In this document: piece by piece, positions 8,127 to 16,980 of the stretch
Layout of the letters: every line of letters starts with the position of its first letter
How positions within the stretch are numbered: the first letter of the stretch is position 1
Assembly (NCBI RefSeq): GCF_003626695.1
Contig: NZ_RBAH01000002.1
Location: 186,001 to 250,000 of the forward strand
Length of the DNA: 64,000 bases
Direction of reading: 5' to 3'
Source: Paenibacillus ginsengarvi
GTDB lineage: Bacteria; Bacillota; Bacilli; Paenibacillales; NBRC-103111
The notes under the pieces: model-generated
Databases searched by the model: none
Told to the model about the DNA's origin: nothing
Seen by the model: only the letters and a program-made list of their open reading frames with translations
Position numbers and translations under genes: made by a program

Positions 8127-9125
8127 TTACAGCCTTCGCACCGATCTGCGCTCGGTGAAGCGTCCCGGCAGCACGATTTCCTGAGGTTCCATAGCAGGGT
8201 TGCGCAGCTGCTGGAACAGCAGTTCGACCGCCATACTGCCCATCAGCTTGCCCGATTGGTTGATGGAGGTAAAAAACTCCTGGTAGCCTTCGGGAACGAT
8301 GGAGTAATGCTCGTCGAACGTAACGATGCTAATGTGTTCGGGCACGCGCAGGTTATGCTCGCCCAGGACGTCGATAATTTCTCGCAGCATGCCCGTCGAG
8401 GCGACGAACAGGGCAGTCGGAGGCTCGTTTTGCATCAGCATGCGGTTCAATTGAGCGGCTAGCGACTCATCTCCTCCGAGCGCCTCGTAGGACTCGGGCA
8501 TCCAGATTCCACGGTCGAGCAGGGCGAAGCGATATCCCTTCATACGTTCCTTGTACGTGAAATGTTTATTGGGCGAGACGAGCCCGATTCGCGTATGCCC
8601 GTGCTCAAACAGATGGGTCATTAGTGTAACGGCCCCCGAAAAATTGTCTCCGCGGACCAAATGGGATTGTAAGCCTTCCACCTTTTGGTCAACAAGAACG
8701 AGAGGAACGCCTAGCGACTGCACGTAACGCAAATGCTCAGCCTGCCCGCGCTCCGCGCTCTGGACGATCAATCCTTCCACGCCCCGGCTTGTCATATTGG
8801 CCGTTAAGGCCGTTTCGCGCCCTCCATTCGAATTGCCGATCAAAATCATGTAGTCGTGATCGAAAGCTTTTTCCTCCGCCCCCGCCAAAATATCGATGCC
8901 GAACGAGTGGCTCCATATATGTTTGCCGAACGGAAGTACGACCCCGAGCATCGAGCTGCTTTCCGGGGCTCTTTTCAAGTTGTGGGACTGAAACTTGAGC
9001 GTTTCCATCGCTTCAAGCACTTTTTGCTTAGCCTGAGGAGATACCGCATCGCTGTTGTTGATGACCCTCGATACGGTTGCTTTGGATACGCCGGCCAGTT
9101 TGGCGACCTCTAGAAGCTTGGACAC
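8127..9125 (-). CDS. LacI-family transcriptional regulator (GH95 locus)
   Basis: A 332-residue regulator: LacI helix-turn-helix at the N-terminus (LLEVAKLAGVSKATVSRVIN, residues about 4-23) with hinge helix up to 60, then a periplasmic-binding-type sensor core (LGVVLPFGKHIWSHSFGIDI near 66; VEGLIVQSAE; VTFDEHYSIVP; C-terminal PGRFTERRSVR). It should bind a sugar or sugar phosphate and repress an operator. The GTG at 9125 was preferred over the TTG at 9146 because family members begin two or three residues before the first HTH helix and GGGGA lies 9 bases upstream. The gene is divergent from the GH95 gene, and a 25-bp perfect palindrome at 9231-9255 lies between them, the natural operator candidate. 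It probably controls both genes and perhaps the solute-binding protein at 11902. Confidence 0.92.
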   Translation of the reverse strand: MSKLLEVAKLAGVSKATVSRVINNSDAVSPQAKQKVLEAMETLKFQSHNLKRAPESSSMLGVVLPFGKHIWSHSFGIDILAGAEEKAFDHDYMILIGNSNGGRETALTANMTSRGVEGLIVQSAERGQAEHLRYVQSLGVPLVLVDQKVEGLQSHLVRGDNFSGAVTLMTHLFEHGHTRIGLVSPNKHFTYKERMKGYRFALLDRGIWMPESYEALGGDESLAAQLNRMLMQNEPPTALFVASTGMLREIIDVLGEHNLRVPEHISIVTFDEHYSIVPEGYQEFFTSINQSGKLMGSMAVELLFQQLRNPAMEPQEIVLPGRFTERRSVRRL

Positions 9126-9230
9126 AAGCACACATCCCCGTTTCAAATAAATGTTCCATTATTCTAAAAGGAAAAGACGTGGTTGTCAATTTTTTGTTGC
9201 ATTTGAAAACGGATTCATTGTATGATTGCT

Positions 9231-9255
9231 TTGTAACGTTTCAGAAACGTTACAA
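9231..9255. promoter_or_regulatory. 25-bp perfect palindrome, probable LacI-family operator
   Basis: The half TTGTAACGTTTC (9231-9242) is repeated as its exact reverse complement GAAACGTTACAA (9244-9255) around a central A. Each half contains AACGTT, itself the CG-centred core seen in many LacI-family operators, so it could be read as two overlapping operators. It lies between the divergent LacI-family gene and the GH95 gene, about 70 bp before the latter's start. Binding by the adjacent regulator is inferred. Confidence 0.75.
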
Positions 9256-9324
9256 ATGTGATTCGGTGTTTGGCTTAAGCAAGCGGCTGAACCTTGTAAA
9301 GCAAACGGAGCGGGGGACAAACGG

Positions 9325-11745
9325 ATGAAGAGCTTAGAGCATGAAGCTCCGGCGGCGGATACGAAGCGGCATCAGGGACGTGATCATCGGGTCGTCATGT
9401 CGAAGCCTGCGGTCCGTTGGCAAGATGCGCTGCCGAGCGGCAACGGCGCGCTTGGGGCGATGATGTACGGAGGCATCGCGGAAGATACGATCCTGATCAA
9501 CCATGAGTCGTTATGGTACGGCGGGACGACGAAGGAGCTTCCGGACTTATCCGTACATTTGCCGGAGCTGCGCCAGATGCTTGGCAACGGGAACTATGAG
9601 GAAGCGAACCGATTTTATCCGGACAAAATGAAGGAGGTGGGCTACAAAGCCGGCACGGCGAAATTTCAGCCCGGATTCGATTTGAAGCTGTTTACGGAAA
9701 CGGTAGGGGCATTCCGCGGGTATAGGCGGACACTCGACATGGAAACGGGAGAGCTGGCTGTGTCGTGGGCGGAAGGAGGCATTCATCGCTCCAGAACCGC
9801 TTTTGTGTCGCGTCCCGACGATATGTTCGTTTTATGCATCGGCTCCGGGGAAGCGATTACCCCTCGGACCGGCTTGCAGCTTACGATTCACGATCCGGCT
9901 GAGGCTGGAACGTACGGATTTACGCACGGCAGCGAAGTATTAGGCGAGTATTTATGCGCATGGGGGAAGCATGCCGACGCCGCGAACTCGTTTTGCGCCG
10001 TAGCCCGCGTGATTCCGGGCGGCAGCTCCGCAACGGCGAATGTGAAGAATGGAACGATTCGTGTAGAGCGTGCGGATACGATTTTCGTGCTGCTGAAAGT
10101 TAGCGCCGAATCGGGAGAACAAGAAGAGCGCGAACGACTGATGCGCGAATTGGCCGGCTGTACGGACGGTTATGAAACGATTCTGAAACGACATTCCGCC
10201 GAGCACCGAGAATTGTTTATGCGCGCCGGCATCGATCTCGATCCTTGCGAGGGGCGGCATGAAACGAACGAAAGGCTGCTGCTCGATACATACGACGGTG
10301 ATATTCCGCCCGCGTTGCTGGAGCGTATGTACGATTTCGGCCGGTATTTGCTCGTCACAAGCTCAAGGCAGGGCGGATTGCCCGCCAATTTGCAAGGAGT
10401 TTGGAACGGGGATTATCTACCCGCTTGGAGCGGCGCCTTTTTCATGAACGAAAACATTCAGATGAACTACTGGCAGGCGCTTGCAGGCCATATGCCGGAA
10501 GCGGCCATGCCGCTGTACGATTTCGTCGATACGCTTCTCCCGGATATGCGCTTAAACGCCAAAGCTTTCTACGGCTGCCGGGGCATTTTAAGTCCGCTGT
10601 TCGCATCCCCCGAATCGGGGCGGAAAAAAAACTTGCAGCCCCATGTCGTTTATTGGACGGCAGGCGCCGGATGGCTGGCTCAGCATTACTACGACTACTG
10701 GCTATACACCGGGGACGAACAGTTTCTTACAACCCGGGTCATCCCGTTCATGAAAGAAGTGGCCGAGTTTTATGAAGATTTTCTCGTCGAAGGTCCGGGC
10801 GGCAAATGGTTGTTCTCGCCGTCGAACTCGCCGGAAAATTACGCGAACGGCAGCTTCGAAGGCGGTGGAAAGCTATCCGTTTGTGTAAATGCGGCGATGG
10901 ATACGGCGGTGGCCAAGGAAGTGCTGTCCAATCTTTGCCGGGTTTGCGCCGAATACGGCCTGGAGCCGGAGAAGCTGCCGCGCTGGCAAAAGATGCTGGA
11001 GAAGCTGCCGGATTACGAAGTGAACGAAGACGGGGCGCTGAAGGAATGGCTTCACCCGGATTTCGAGGATAACTACCATCACCGCCATTTATCGCATTTA
11101 TATCCGCTATTTCCCGGGTTCGAGATTACAGAGGAAACCCATCCCGAGCTGTTCGAAGCTTGCCGGGTAGCGGTGGAGAAACGGCTCGTTATCGGCCTTG
11201 GCCAGCAAACCGGCTGGTCGCTGGCTCACATGGCAAACTTATATGCACGTCTCGGCGACGGCGACCGTGCGCTTGAATGTCTGGAGCTGCTTAGCCGCTC
11301 TTGTCTCGGCGACAATTTGCTTACGTATCACAACGACTGGCGGCGCCAAGGCGTTACGCTGAATGCGCGCAAAGCACCTTTCCAGATCGATGCCAACTTC
11401 GGCTGGACGGCAGCGATGCAGGAAATGCTGCTGTTTTCGGCTCCGGGCCGAATCAAGCTGCTGCCGGCGCTTCCGAAGCGTTGGGAGAGAGGAGCGATTC
11501 GCGGTCTGCGCTGTCGCGGCGGCCTCACCGTCTCGATGCGGTGGGATCTGATGGGGCTCTCGGCGGACGTTACAATTGAAGCGGACCGGTCACAGGAGCT
11601 GGACATTCAATTTCCGTGCAGGCTCGAGTCGGTCGTGACGGATGACAATAGCCGGATCGACTTGTCCGAAAAGGGACAGTTGTCCCTAAAAGCCGATCTG
11701 ACGGGCGGAGTCCCGACAACGTGGAAGCTGCAATTTGCGCTTTAA
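9325..11745 (+). CDS. Glycoside hydrolase family 95 protein (alpha-L-fucosidase / alpha-L-galactosidase type)
   Basis: 806 residues without a signal peptide, so probably cytoplasmic. The N-terminal beta-domain starts with [19 protein letters not shown] and [10 protein letters not shown], the family-95 opening motif. The (alpha/alpha)6 barrel contains [30 protein letters not shown] (near 376; the two Asn correspond to the paired Asn of family 95), [10 protein letters not shown] and [13 protein letters not shown] (Asp near 688). The length is usual for the family (about 750-850). It would remove terminal alpha-L-fucose or L-galactose from imported oligosaccharides. Its promoter region holds the operator palindrome at 9231-9255, shared with the divergent LacI-type gene. 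The solute-binding protein gene follows 156 bp downstream. No damage is seen. Confidence 0.9.
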   Translation: MKSLEHEAPAADTKRHQGRDHRVVMSKPAVRWQDALPSGNGALGAMMYGGIAEDTILINHESLWYGGTTKELPDLSVHLPELRQMLGNGNYEEANRFYPDKMKEVGYKAGTAKFQPGFDLKLFTETVGAFRGYRRTLDMETGELAVSWAEGGIHRSRTAFVSRPDDMFVLCIGSGEAITPRTGLQLTIHDPAEAGTYGFTHGSEVLGEYLCAWGKHADAANSFCAVARVIPGGSSATANVKNGTIRVERADTIFVLLKVSAESGEQEERERLMRELAGCTDGYETILKRHSAEHRELFMRAGIDLDPCEGRHETNERLLLDTYDGDIPPALLERMYDFGRYLLVTSSRQGGLPANLQGVWNGDYLPAWSGAFFMNENIQMNYWQALAGHMPEAAMPLYDFVDTLLPDMRLNAKAFYGCRGILSPLFASPESGRKKNLQPHVVYWTAGAGWLAQHYYDYWLYTGDEQFLTTRVIPFMKEVAEFYEDFLVEGPGGKWLFSPSNSPENYANGSFEGGGKLSVCVNAAMDTAVAKEVLSNLCRVCAEYGLEPEKLPRWQKMLEKLPDYEVNEDGALKEWLHPDFEDNYHHRHLSHLYPLFPGFEITEETHPELFEACRVAVEKRLVIGLGQQTGWSLAHMANLYARLGDGDRALECLELLSRSCLGDNLLTYHNDWRRQGVTLNARKAPFQIDANFGWTAAMQEMLLFSAPGRIKLLPALPKRWERGAIRGLRCRGGLTVSMRWDLMGLSADVTIEADRSQELDIQFPCRLESVVTDDNSRIDLSEKGQLSLKADLTGGVPTTWKLQFAL

Positions 11746-11821
11746 TCCTATCTTTGAATTCGTTATCACCTCTTCGGAAAAGCAGGCGGCATGAAAGTTG
11801 CGCGATTCCGGGGAGGCATAA

Positions 11822-11844
11822 TTGACATTTAGAAAGCGCTTAAT
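11822..11844 (+). promoter_or_regulatory. Promoter -35 with overlapping cre-like box before the solute-binding protein
   Basis: TTGACA at 11822-11827 is a consensus -35; no convincing -10 is seen at 17 bp. Immediately after it, AGAAAGCGCTTAAT (11831-11844) resembles a CcpA cre site with three mismatches. Catabolite repression of the following binding-protein gene is a reasonable but unproven reading. Confidence 0.35.
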
Positions 11845-11901
11845 CGATGCGGCTTACAGTGAGGTTGACCGATGTAACGATCCGAAGGGGGACGGTATGA
11901 G

Positions 11902-13224
11902 ATGGCTTGCAAACAAAATGTAGGTTTTGCATTAACGGCACTTTCTTTGGCATTTGCTCTCCAAGGCTGCTCGGGTGGAAACGATGCGCCGGAAGGAGGC
12001 GGAGCTTCCAGCAAAGAAGGCGTAAAAACGGTCGATATCGGCAATGAGCCCATCGAGCTGAAAATATGGGTAAACATGTCGGACGATCTGTTCCAGAAGC
12101 TCGTCGTACAGCCTGTAAAGCTCAAATATCCGAACATTTCGCTGACGATGGTCGGTGTCGATAAAAAAATTCCCGACCTGATCGCCTCCGGAGAAGTACC
12201 GGATATTATTACCGATACGATCGGATCGATCCCGAAGTATAAAGACCTTGCCATCATCGAAGAGCTGACCCCCTATGTGAAAAAATTCGGTATGGACCTC
12301 GGACGCATCAACCCGGTCGTTTTGGAGACGGTGCAGCGAACGTCGGGCAACAGCCAGCTTCTCGGACTGCCGATATCCGGCAACGTCGTCATGATGTATT
12401 ACAACAAAGATATTTTCGATAAATTCGGCGTTCCTTACCCGAAGGATGGCTTGACCTGGGACGACGCCTATGAATTGGCGAAAAAGGTAACGAAAACCGA
12501 CGGCGGCGTCAAATACCGCGGGTTCGATTTCCAGGATTCGTTCCAGTTTACGGCGAATCAGCTATCGCTCCCCGTAGTGGACGACAAGACAAACAAGGCG
12601 CTCGTTAATAACGACGGTTGGAAAAAGATGTTTCAAAATTACGCCCGCTTTTTGGCGATTCCCGGCAACGAGGTCGACGACAAGACGTACGGCAAAGGAA
12701 TGGATCAGTTTTTGAAAGACAAGACGCTTGCACTATATGTGACGAGCTCGATGTTCTCCAGACTTCCGGACGCGATTAACGGCGGCTTGAACTTTGATAT
12801 GGTAACGCTTCCTTCATTCTCCGAGGTGCCGAATACGACGACTCAGGTGGACGGAGGCGTGAGGATGGTATCGACGACGAGCAAAAAGAAGGATGCGGCG
12901 TTCGCGGCTCTATCTGCGATGCTCTCCGACGAGGCGCAAAAGCAAATCGCCATGAACGGCAATACGGCGGTGCTGAAGGACAGCAAAATCAATGAAGAAT
13001 TCGGCAAAAATATCGAGATTTTGCAAACCCGCAACCGGCTTGGCTTCGTGAAAAACCAGCCGGCCAAGCCGACAGTTTCGATTACGAAGTTCGACAATGA
13101 CGCTCACTCGATTATGCGTTCGCAATTCAAAAAGATGGTTGTAACGCAGATCGATGTCAATTCCGCGCTTCGTGAAGCGGAGGAACTGATCAACAAGAAA
13201 ATTGCGGAGACGGCCGGCAAATAA
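11902..13224 (+). CDS. Lipoprotein extracellular solute-binding protein (sugar ABC type)
   Basis: A 440-residue family-1-type solute-binding protein. Signal peptide with lipobox LQGC (Cys23), then a Gly/Ser linker. The segment MMYYNKDIFDKFGVPYPKDG followed by LTWDDAYELAKKVTKTDGG is the sugar-binder motif of this group and is shared nearly word for word with the proteins at 50589 and 60608. The ATG at 11902 follows GAAGGGGGAC. It should be anchored to the outer face of the membrane and deliver a sugar to an ABC importer, but no permease or ATPase gene lies nearby; the next gene is on the other strand. Its place directly after the GH95 gene suggests a fucose- or galactose-containing glycan. The cre-like box at 11831 suggests glucose repression. 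Confidence 0.9.
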   Translation: MACKQNVGFALTALSLAFALQGCSGGNDAPEGGGASSKEGVKTVDIGNEPIELKIWVNMSDDLFQKLVVQPVKLKYPNISLTMVGVDKKIPDLIASGEVPDIITDTIGSIPKYKDLAIIEELTPYVKKFGMDLGRINPVVLETVQRTSGNSQLLGLPISGNVVMMYYNKDIFDKFGVPYPKDGLTWDDAYELAKKVTKTDGGVKYRGFDFQDSFQFTANQLSLPVVDDKTNKALVNNDGWKKMFQNYARFLAIPGNEVDDKTYGKGMDQFLKDKTLALYVTSSMFSRLPDAINGGLNFDMVTLPSFSEVPNTTTQVDGGVRMVSTTSKKKDAAFAALSAMLSDEAQKQIAMNGNTAVLKDSKINEEFGKNIEILQTRNRLGFVKNQPAKPTVSITKFDNDAHSIMRSQFKKMVVTQIDVNSALREAEELINKKIAETAGK

Positions 13225-13261
13225 AAGAAGCCGGGCTGGTCGATTTGAAAGAAGTTGCTTT

Positions 13262-14482
13262 TTACCGACCGGGGGCGAATGCGATCACGTGTCTCGGCCA
13301 AGCCGGGCTACAAATTCGGGAAACCGGATTCGTAGTTCGAACCGAAACGTATGGTTGCTTCGCTCCCTTCAAGCGTTTGGAAACGGAATGATTCATCTGG
13401 CTGTTACGCTTCCAGAGCCGTATTCGTTTGACGCCGCTTTTTTTGTCCAGATACGTATTTCTTGATCCCACAAGAAATAATACCAATCTTATGGCGATAA
13501 CCGAGAAGCTGGCCATTCCGCCCCAGAACAAATAAGAGGCTATCGGATAGGAGGCAATCTCGTTATAGGCCCTGGACACAACCTCCAGAAATGCTGGAAA
13601 TGTGAAAGAAACAAACAAGATCGTAACGATGCCGATGCCGCATACATATATGAGGCTGAACCAAACAGATGCCGTTTTCTCCGCTTTGGGCAGCAATTGT
13701 CCTAATATTCCCGTAAACAGGAGCAACACTACAAGCCGCGCCATCATAACGAGAAGCGAATGGTCCGGTAGCCCGATTTGAACGAGCAAACAGAAGAGTA
13801 TGAGGGTCGCATCCCAAGCCATACCCGCTAGATAAGGAAAGTATCGTTCTTTTTTGGGTTTGGACCAAAGCCCGGTCATTTTCGTTTCGGCGGCGATAAA
13901 GATAAATCTGCGCGATAAGCGGATCGTCGCTTTAATGCCTTTGCTGTAGCTGCACATGTAATGGGCCCCCTCGTGCAGGACAATCACTATACAAGTTATC
14001 CCCATGACCATTAGCTCGTTAATCCCGATAGCCGACAAAACAAAAATATCTTTGAAAGTTGGAAGCAGTGCTGGTTTAGCCGAAAATAAAAGCAAAACAA
14101 CGATAGCATTAAAAGCAAATAGTTTCGCCGTCCATGAATTGAACAATAGCTTTGAAATTTTGACGATCCGCTCATGGGAAGGGGAGGGAGGGCTTTCCGA
14201 TACGAGAACGATATCGTCAACGCTTTTTACGAGTCCGATCGCTAATAGCTTGGTGAAAAAATCCTCCATGTCGACATCGATTTCATGCTCCCGCATCAAG
14301 GCGGTTTTGATCTCCTCGATTGATCGGGAACCGTCCGCCACGCTCACGGCGAGAACGGCGGCTTCCGGCACACGGATAAATTTCGGAATGTTCTTTTCCC
14401 CGATCGTGTACTTGTTCCCGTCCTTCTGGATCGATAAATGACTTAAGCAGACTTTGCTCCGAATGGTAAGCTTAATGTCCAT
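13262..14482 (-). CDS. M50-like membrane zinc metalloprotease with N-terminal PqqD-like domain
   Basis: A 406-residue membrane protein. Residues about 38-90 (RVPEAAVLAVSVADGSRSIE, then DMEDFFTKLLAIGLVKS) have the pattern of PqqD-like winged-helix peptide-recognition domains. After a first transmembrane helix, HEGAH (170-174) lies in the helix VMGITCIVIVLHEGAHYMCS: the HExxH zinc motif of intramembrane site-2-type proteases. More helices follow, with AGMAWDATLILF as a possible third-ligand region. Such PqqD-M50 proteins occur in RiPP loci (compare YydH). It lies 29 bp after a ThiF-like gene on the same strand; AAGGAG lies 12 bases before the ATG. The basic C-terminal tail is unusual. It could cleave or export a modified peptide; no precursor is identified. 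Confidence 0.7.
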   Translation of the reverse strand: MDIKLTIRSKVCLSHLSIQKDGNKYTIGEKNIPKFIRVPEAAVLAVSVADGSRSIEEIKTALMREHEIDVDMEDFFTKLLAIGLVKSVDDIVLVSESPPSPSHERIVKISKLLFNSWTAKLFAFNAIVVLLLFSAKPALLPTFKDIFVLSAIGINELMVMGITCIVIVLHEGAHYMCSYSKGIKATIRLSRRFIFIAAETKMTGLWSKPKKERYFPYLAGMAWDATLILFCLLVQIGLPDHSLLVMMARLVVLLLFTGILGQLLPKAEKTASVWFSLIYVCGIGIVTILFVSFTFPAFLEVVSRAYNEIASYPIASYLFWGGMASFSVIAIRLVLFLVGSRNTYLDKKSGVKRIRLWKRNSQMNHSVSKRLKGAKQPYVSVRTTNPVSRICSPAWPRHVIAFAPGR

Positions 14483-14511
14483 CCAATGACACCGCTCCTT
14501 ACTGAACCTTT

Positions 14512-15639
14512 TTATCTGGAATCGAGTAAAGCCTGTAAATCGATCGGCTCTTTCAGGCCCCCCGCTAAACGGCCGCAGCTCGGACACTCCGAAAGCCTAG
14601 GTACTTCGTGATGGCTTAGACCGCTATCATGAAGCCCGATTCTCGTATAGGAGTTTGGAAAAAGCGGGCTAATCTTCGTTATCCATTTGGCAATTTCCGA
14701 TCCGACAAGCGAAATTAACAAAGCGATATTCGGCGCAAAAGCCGGATTGATTCGAGGGACATGAGCCTCGTTAATCAGCTCGTTTACGAACGAAAGCGCG
14801 CTTTCGCTGGAGCGCGTGGAATATAGCCATAAACAATCCGTACAGCCCGACTGAAAGGGAAGGATGCGGTGGATAAAGGCGGAACCGTGTCGCAGGCCGG
14901 CAAAAAATAAAGGTTTATTTTCCCGTAGACAGGCGGCATTCACATAACGGGGGCCGTTAATGAGGGGCCAATCTATCGCACCGACTAAGACGTCGGCCTC
15001 GCGCACAATATGGATAATCGGTTCCGTCGAAGTTACCTTCTGATGGATCGTTTCGATAACGATATCGCTGTTGATCAGCTCAAGACGCTCTTTTGCAGCA
15101 TCCGTCTTCAGTCTCCCGACATCGGCTTCGGTGTATAACATTTGCCGATTTAGATTTCCAAGCTCAACGATGTCGTAGTCGATTCCAATAATGCGTCCTA
15201 CTCCCATGGAAGCGAGCCAGGCTGCAATTACAGTTCCGCCGCCAAGACCTATAACGGCCACAGTGGCGGATTTCAATCTGCTTTGAAACGTGTAGCGGCT
15301 TTCCGAGGCTGTTTCGTAAAGCGAGGAGTAACTCCAATTATTTTTGTATCTTAGCAGTTCGCGTTCGCTAAATACAGCTTTGTCTTTATCCGCGTCGGGG
15401 CATTCCAACAGCCGGTATTTTTGTAACATGCGAATGCCGGATTCGATTTCCGCGACTGATACAGCGCTGATTTCGGAAAGTTCCTCGATACGCTTGCTGC
15501 CGTCCAGCAGCAATAGAAAAGAATAAACTTTGCCGTCTGAATCGGGAATTTCGATGGGCCCGTATTCCGCTTGAATGCGAACCGTATTTTGCTTATAAGT
15601 CATTACGCGGCGGTAATGATCCATTAGTTTATAATTCAT
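14512..15639 (-). CDS. ThiF/MccB-like adenylating enzyme with leader-binding-like N-terminus
   Basis: 375 residues. Start at 15639 because AAGGAGG lies 5 bases upstream; the frame is open 21 codons further. Residues 1-80 (PIEIPDSDGKVYSFLLLLDG, IEELSEISAVSVAEIES) look like the peptide-clamp/RRE domain preceding E1-like enzymes in microcin C and thiazole-peptide loci. The ThiF domain has the nucleotide loop GLGGGT (131-136), Asp154, the ELGNLNRQ motif with Arg165, and Lys178. Cysteine pairs GCTDC and CPSC are the expected zinc site. It should activate a carboxylate, probably a peptide C-terminus or side chain, with ATP. The downstream gene encodes an M50-like protease with a PqqD-like domain. 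No YcaO, no carrier protein and no clear precursor are present. A role in a thiamin or molybdopterin pathway is unlikely, as none of those genes is here. Confidence 0.75.
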   Translation of the reverse strand: MNYKLMDHYRRVMTYKQNTVRIQAEYGPIEIPDSDGKVYSFLLLLDGSKRIEELSEISAVSVAEIESGIRMLQKYRLLECPDADKDKAVFSERELLRYKNNWSYSSLYETASESRYTFQSRLKSATVAVIGLGGGTVIAAWLASMGVGRIIGIDYDIVELGNLNRQMLYTEADVGRLKTDAAKERLELINSDIVIETIHQKVTSTEPIIHIVREADVLVGAIDWPLINGPRYVNAACLRENKPLFFAGLRHGSAFIHRILPFQSGCTDCLWLYSTRSSESALSFVNELINEAHVPRINPAFAPNIALLISLVGSEIAKWITKISPLFPNSYTRIGLHDSGLSHHEVPRLSECPSCGRLAGGLKEPIDLQALLDSR

Positions 15640-15702
15640 GTTTGCCTCCTTGTTAGAAGAAGAGGCCGTATATTTCTGTACGACCTTCCTCTTAACCATC
15701 AA

Positions 15703-15855
15703 ATGAAGTTGACAATAGCAGTAACGGATAACGTATTCATTGGATATCCGACACAGAACTTTTTCGATTCGGAAATCACTCTATCCAGGGAATGGAAATA
15801 TTCCGCAAAAGCATTCGATGTGGAAGGAAATATAGTAGCCGTAACAGAATCTTGA
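15703..15855 (+). CDS. Possible 50-residue small protein of unknown function
   Basis: An ATG at 15703 opens 50 codons (MKLTIAVTDNVFIGYPTQNF to IVAVTES, TGA at 15853). The composition is protein-like (mixed charged and aromatic residues, ending SREWKYSAKAFDVEGN), but there is no convincing ribosome site and the frame stays open upstream into the ThiF antisense strand, so it may be the end of a decayed gene. It lies in an AT-richer stretch that continues through 16.9 kb. Function unknown. Confidence 0.3.
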   Translation: MKLTIAVTDNVFIGYPTQNFFDSEITLSREWKYSAKAFDVEGNIVAVTES

Positions 15856-15892
15856 ATAGTAAATTTGTTAACAAAAGCTGGGAGGGAACGGA

Positions 15893-16096
15893 TTGAGAAA
15901 AAGAATTGCAGCAATAATCCCCATATTAATGATGGTTGCAATTTATTTAATAAGTAAGGTTTTTGGAAGAATGATTGCCGAGCCTGGAGAACCGGTGGAA
16001 TATAGGGATTATGATTATGTAATTAGTGTAATTCCATTTGCAGCTTATTTAGTCGGTTATGCTTCTCATGCGCTTTATAAGAAATTGGCGCAATAA
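15893..16096 (+). CDS. Small two-helix membrane protein
   Basis: A 67-residue protein starting at a TTG, with GGGAGG placed 7 bases upstream. It has two hydrophobic helices, RIAAIIPILMMVAIYLIS (about 4-21) and VISVIPFAAYLVGYASH (about 42-60), joined by an acidic loop (EPGEPVEYRDYDY). No family is recognised. It is 20 bp upstream of the methyltransferase gene and probably co-transcribed with it. Codon use is clearly AT-richer than in the flanking glycan genes, as for the next gene. Confidence 0.6.
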   Translation: MRKRIAAIIPILMMVAIYLISKVFGRMIAEPGEPVEYRDYDYVISVIPFAAYLVGYASHALYKKLAQ

Positions 16097-16116
16097 CCTA
16101 TTAGGGGGAACATCTG

Positions 16117-16881
16117 GTGGAATCCGTTATCGAGTTTTATGACGGCCTTGCCGAAGATTACCATCTTATTTTTCACGATTGGGATACGGCGATTTCCAGA
16201 CAGAGTGAAGCTTTGAGCAAGATGATCCGTTCAAAATTAGTGGAGCCGCTAAAAGAGGTTTCCATTTTGGATTGTTCTTGTGGGATTGGTACGCAGGCCA
16301 TAGGATTGGCAAAAAAAGGATTTAAAGTAACCGCTACAGATTTGAGTCCAGTTTCAGTAGCTCGAGCCCAAAAAGAGGCGGAATCTTTTGGTGTAGCCCT
16401 ACTTTTTGGGGTCGCCGATTTTCGTTCATTGGAAAAGGAAATTCCAGGAGTTTTTGACGTGGTGCTTTCAGCCGATAATGCAATTCCTCACCTGTTAACG
16501 GATGAGGATTTAGCTTTAGCTGCCCGCAATTTGTATGCAAAACTGAATAACGGAGGCGTTCTCCTACTAACAATTCGGAATTACGATGAACTGGTAAAAG
16601 AAAAACAAAAAGCTACAGTTCCGCACGTTTTCGATGAGGGGAGACGAATTGTTTTTCAAGTTTGGGATTGGGAGAAAGATACCCTTGTCTATACAACAAA
16701 TCATTTTATTATGCAGAAGATCGGTGGGGAATGGACGACAAAGCAATCAAAGACGAAATACAGAGCCATCTTGCGGGAAGAATTAAACCGGTGTTTAAGT
16801 GCCGTTGGATTTGTTGATATCGAATGGCATATGCCGACAGAATCGGGGTTTTATCAGCCAATTGTAACCGCACGAAAATAA
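16117..16881 (+). CDS. Class I SAM-dependent methyltransferase
   Basis: A 254-residue cytosolic protein with a Rossmann-type methyltransferase domain: motif I ILDCSCGIGTQAIGLAKKGF (about 49-68), motif II VTATDLSPVSVARAQ, and motif IV-like VFDVVLSADNAIPHL. Overall it resembles glycine/sarcosine N-methyltransferase-like and ubiE-like small-molecule methyltransferases; it starts with YDGLAEDYHLIFHDWD, the usual opening of that group. GTG start at 16117 with AGGGGGAA upstream. The acceptor is unknown. It may form an operon with the small membrane protein upstream. Low GC compared with the neighbours suggests acquisition by transfer. Confidence 0.85.
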   Translation: MESVIEFYDGLAEDYHLIFHDWDTAISRQSEALSKMIRSKLVEPLKEVSILDCSCGIGTQAIGLAKKGFKVTATDLSPVSVARAQKEAESFGVALLFGVADFRSLEKEIPGVFDVVLSADNAIPHLLTDEDLALAARNLYAKLNNGGVLLLTIRNYDELVKEKQKATVPHVFDEGRRIVFQVWDWEKDTLVYTTNHFIMQKIGGEWTTKQSKTKYRAILREELNRCLSAVGFVDIEWHMPTESGFYQPIVTARK

Positions 16882-16937
16882 TTTGATGATTAACACGTTT
16901 AGGAGACTCTGCAGCAGAACGAATACAGTTTCTTATA

Positions 16938-16969
16938 CAAAAAGATACCCCCGATAATGGCACCGGGGG
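16938..16969 (-). terminator. Rho-independent terminator of the cytochrome P450 gene
   Basis: On the minus strand CCCCCG pairs with CGGGGG around a 10-base loop and is followed by TATCTTTTTG. It lies just after the P450 stop codon at 16981. Confidence 0.75.
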
Positions 16970-16980
16970 CGGTAAGTCAT

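Noticed and set aside
15699..15941. 80-codon minus-strand frame upstream of the ThiF-like gene as a RiPP precursor
   Set aside because: No ribosome site, overlaps plus-strand frames, and lacks a leader/core pattern or a C-terminal Asn as in microcin C precursors.
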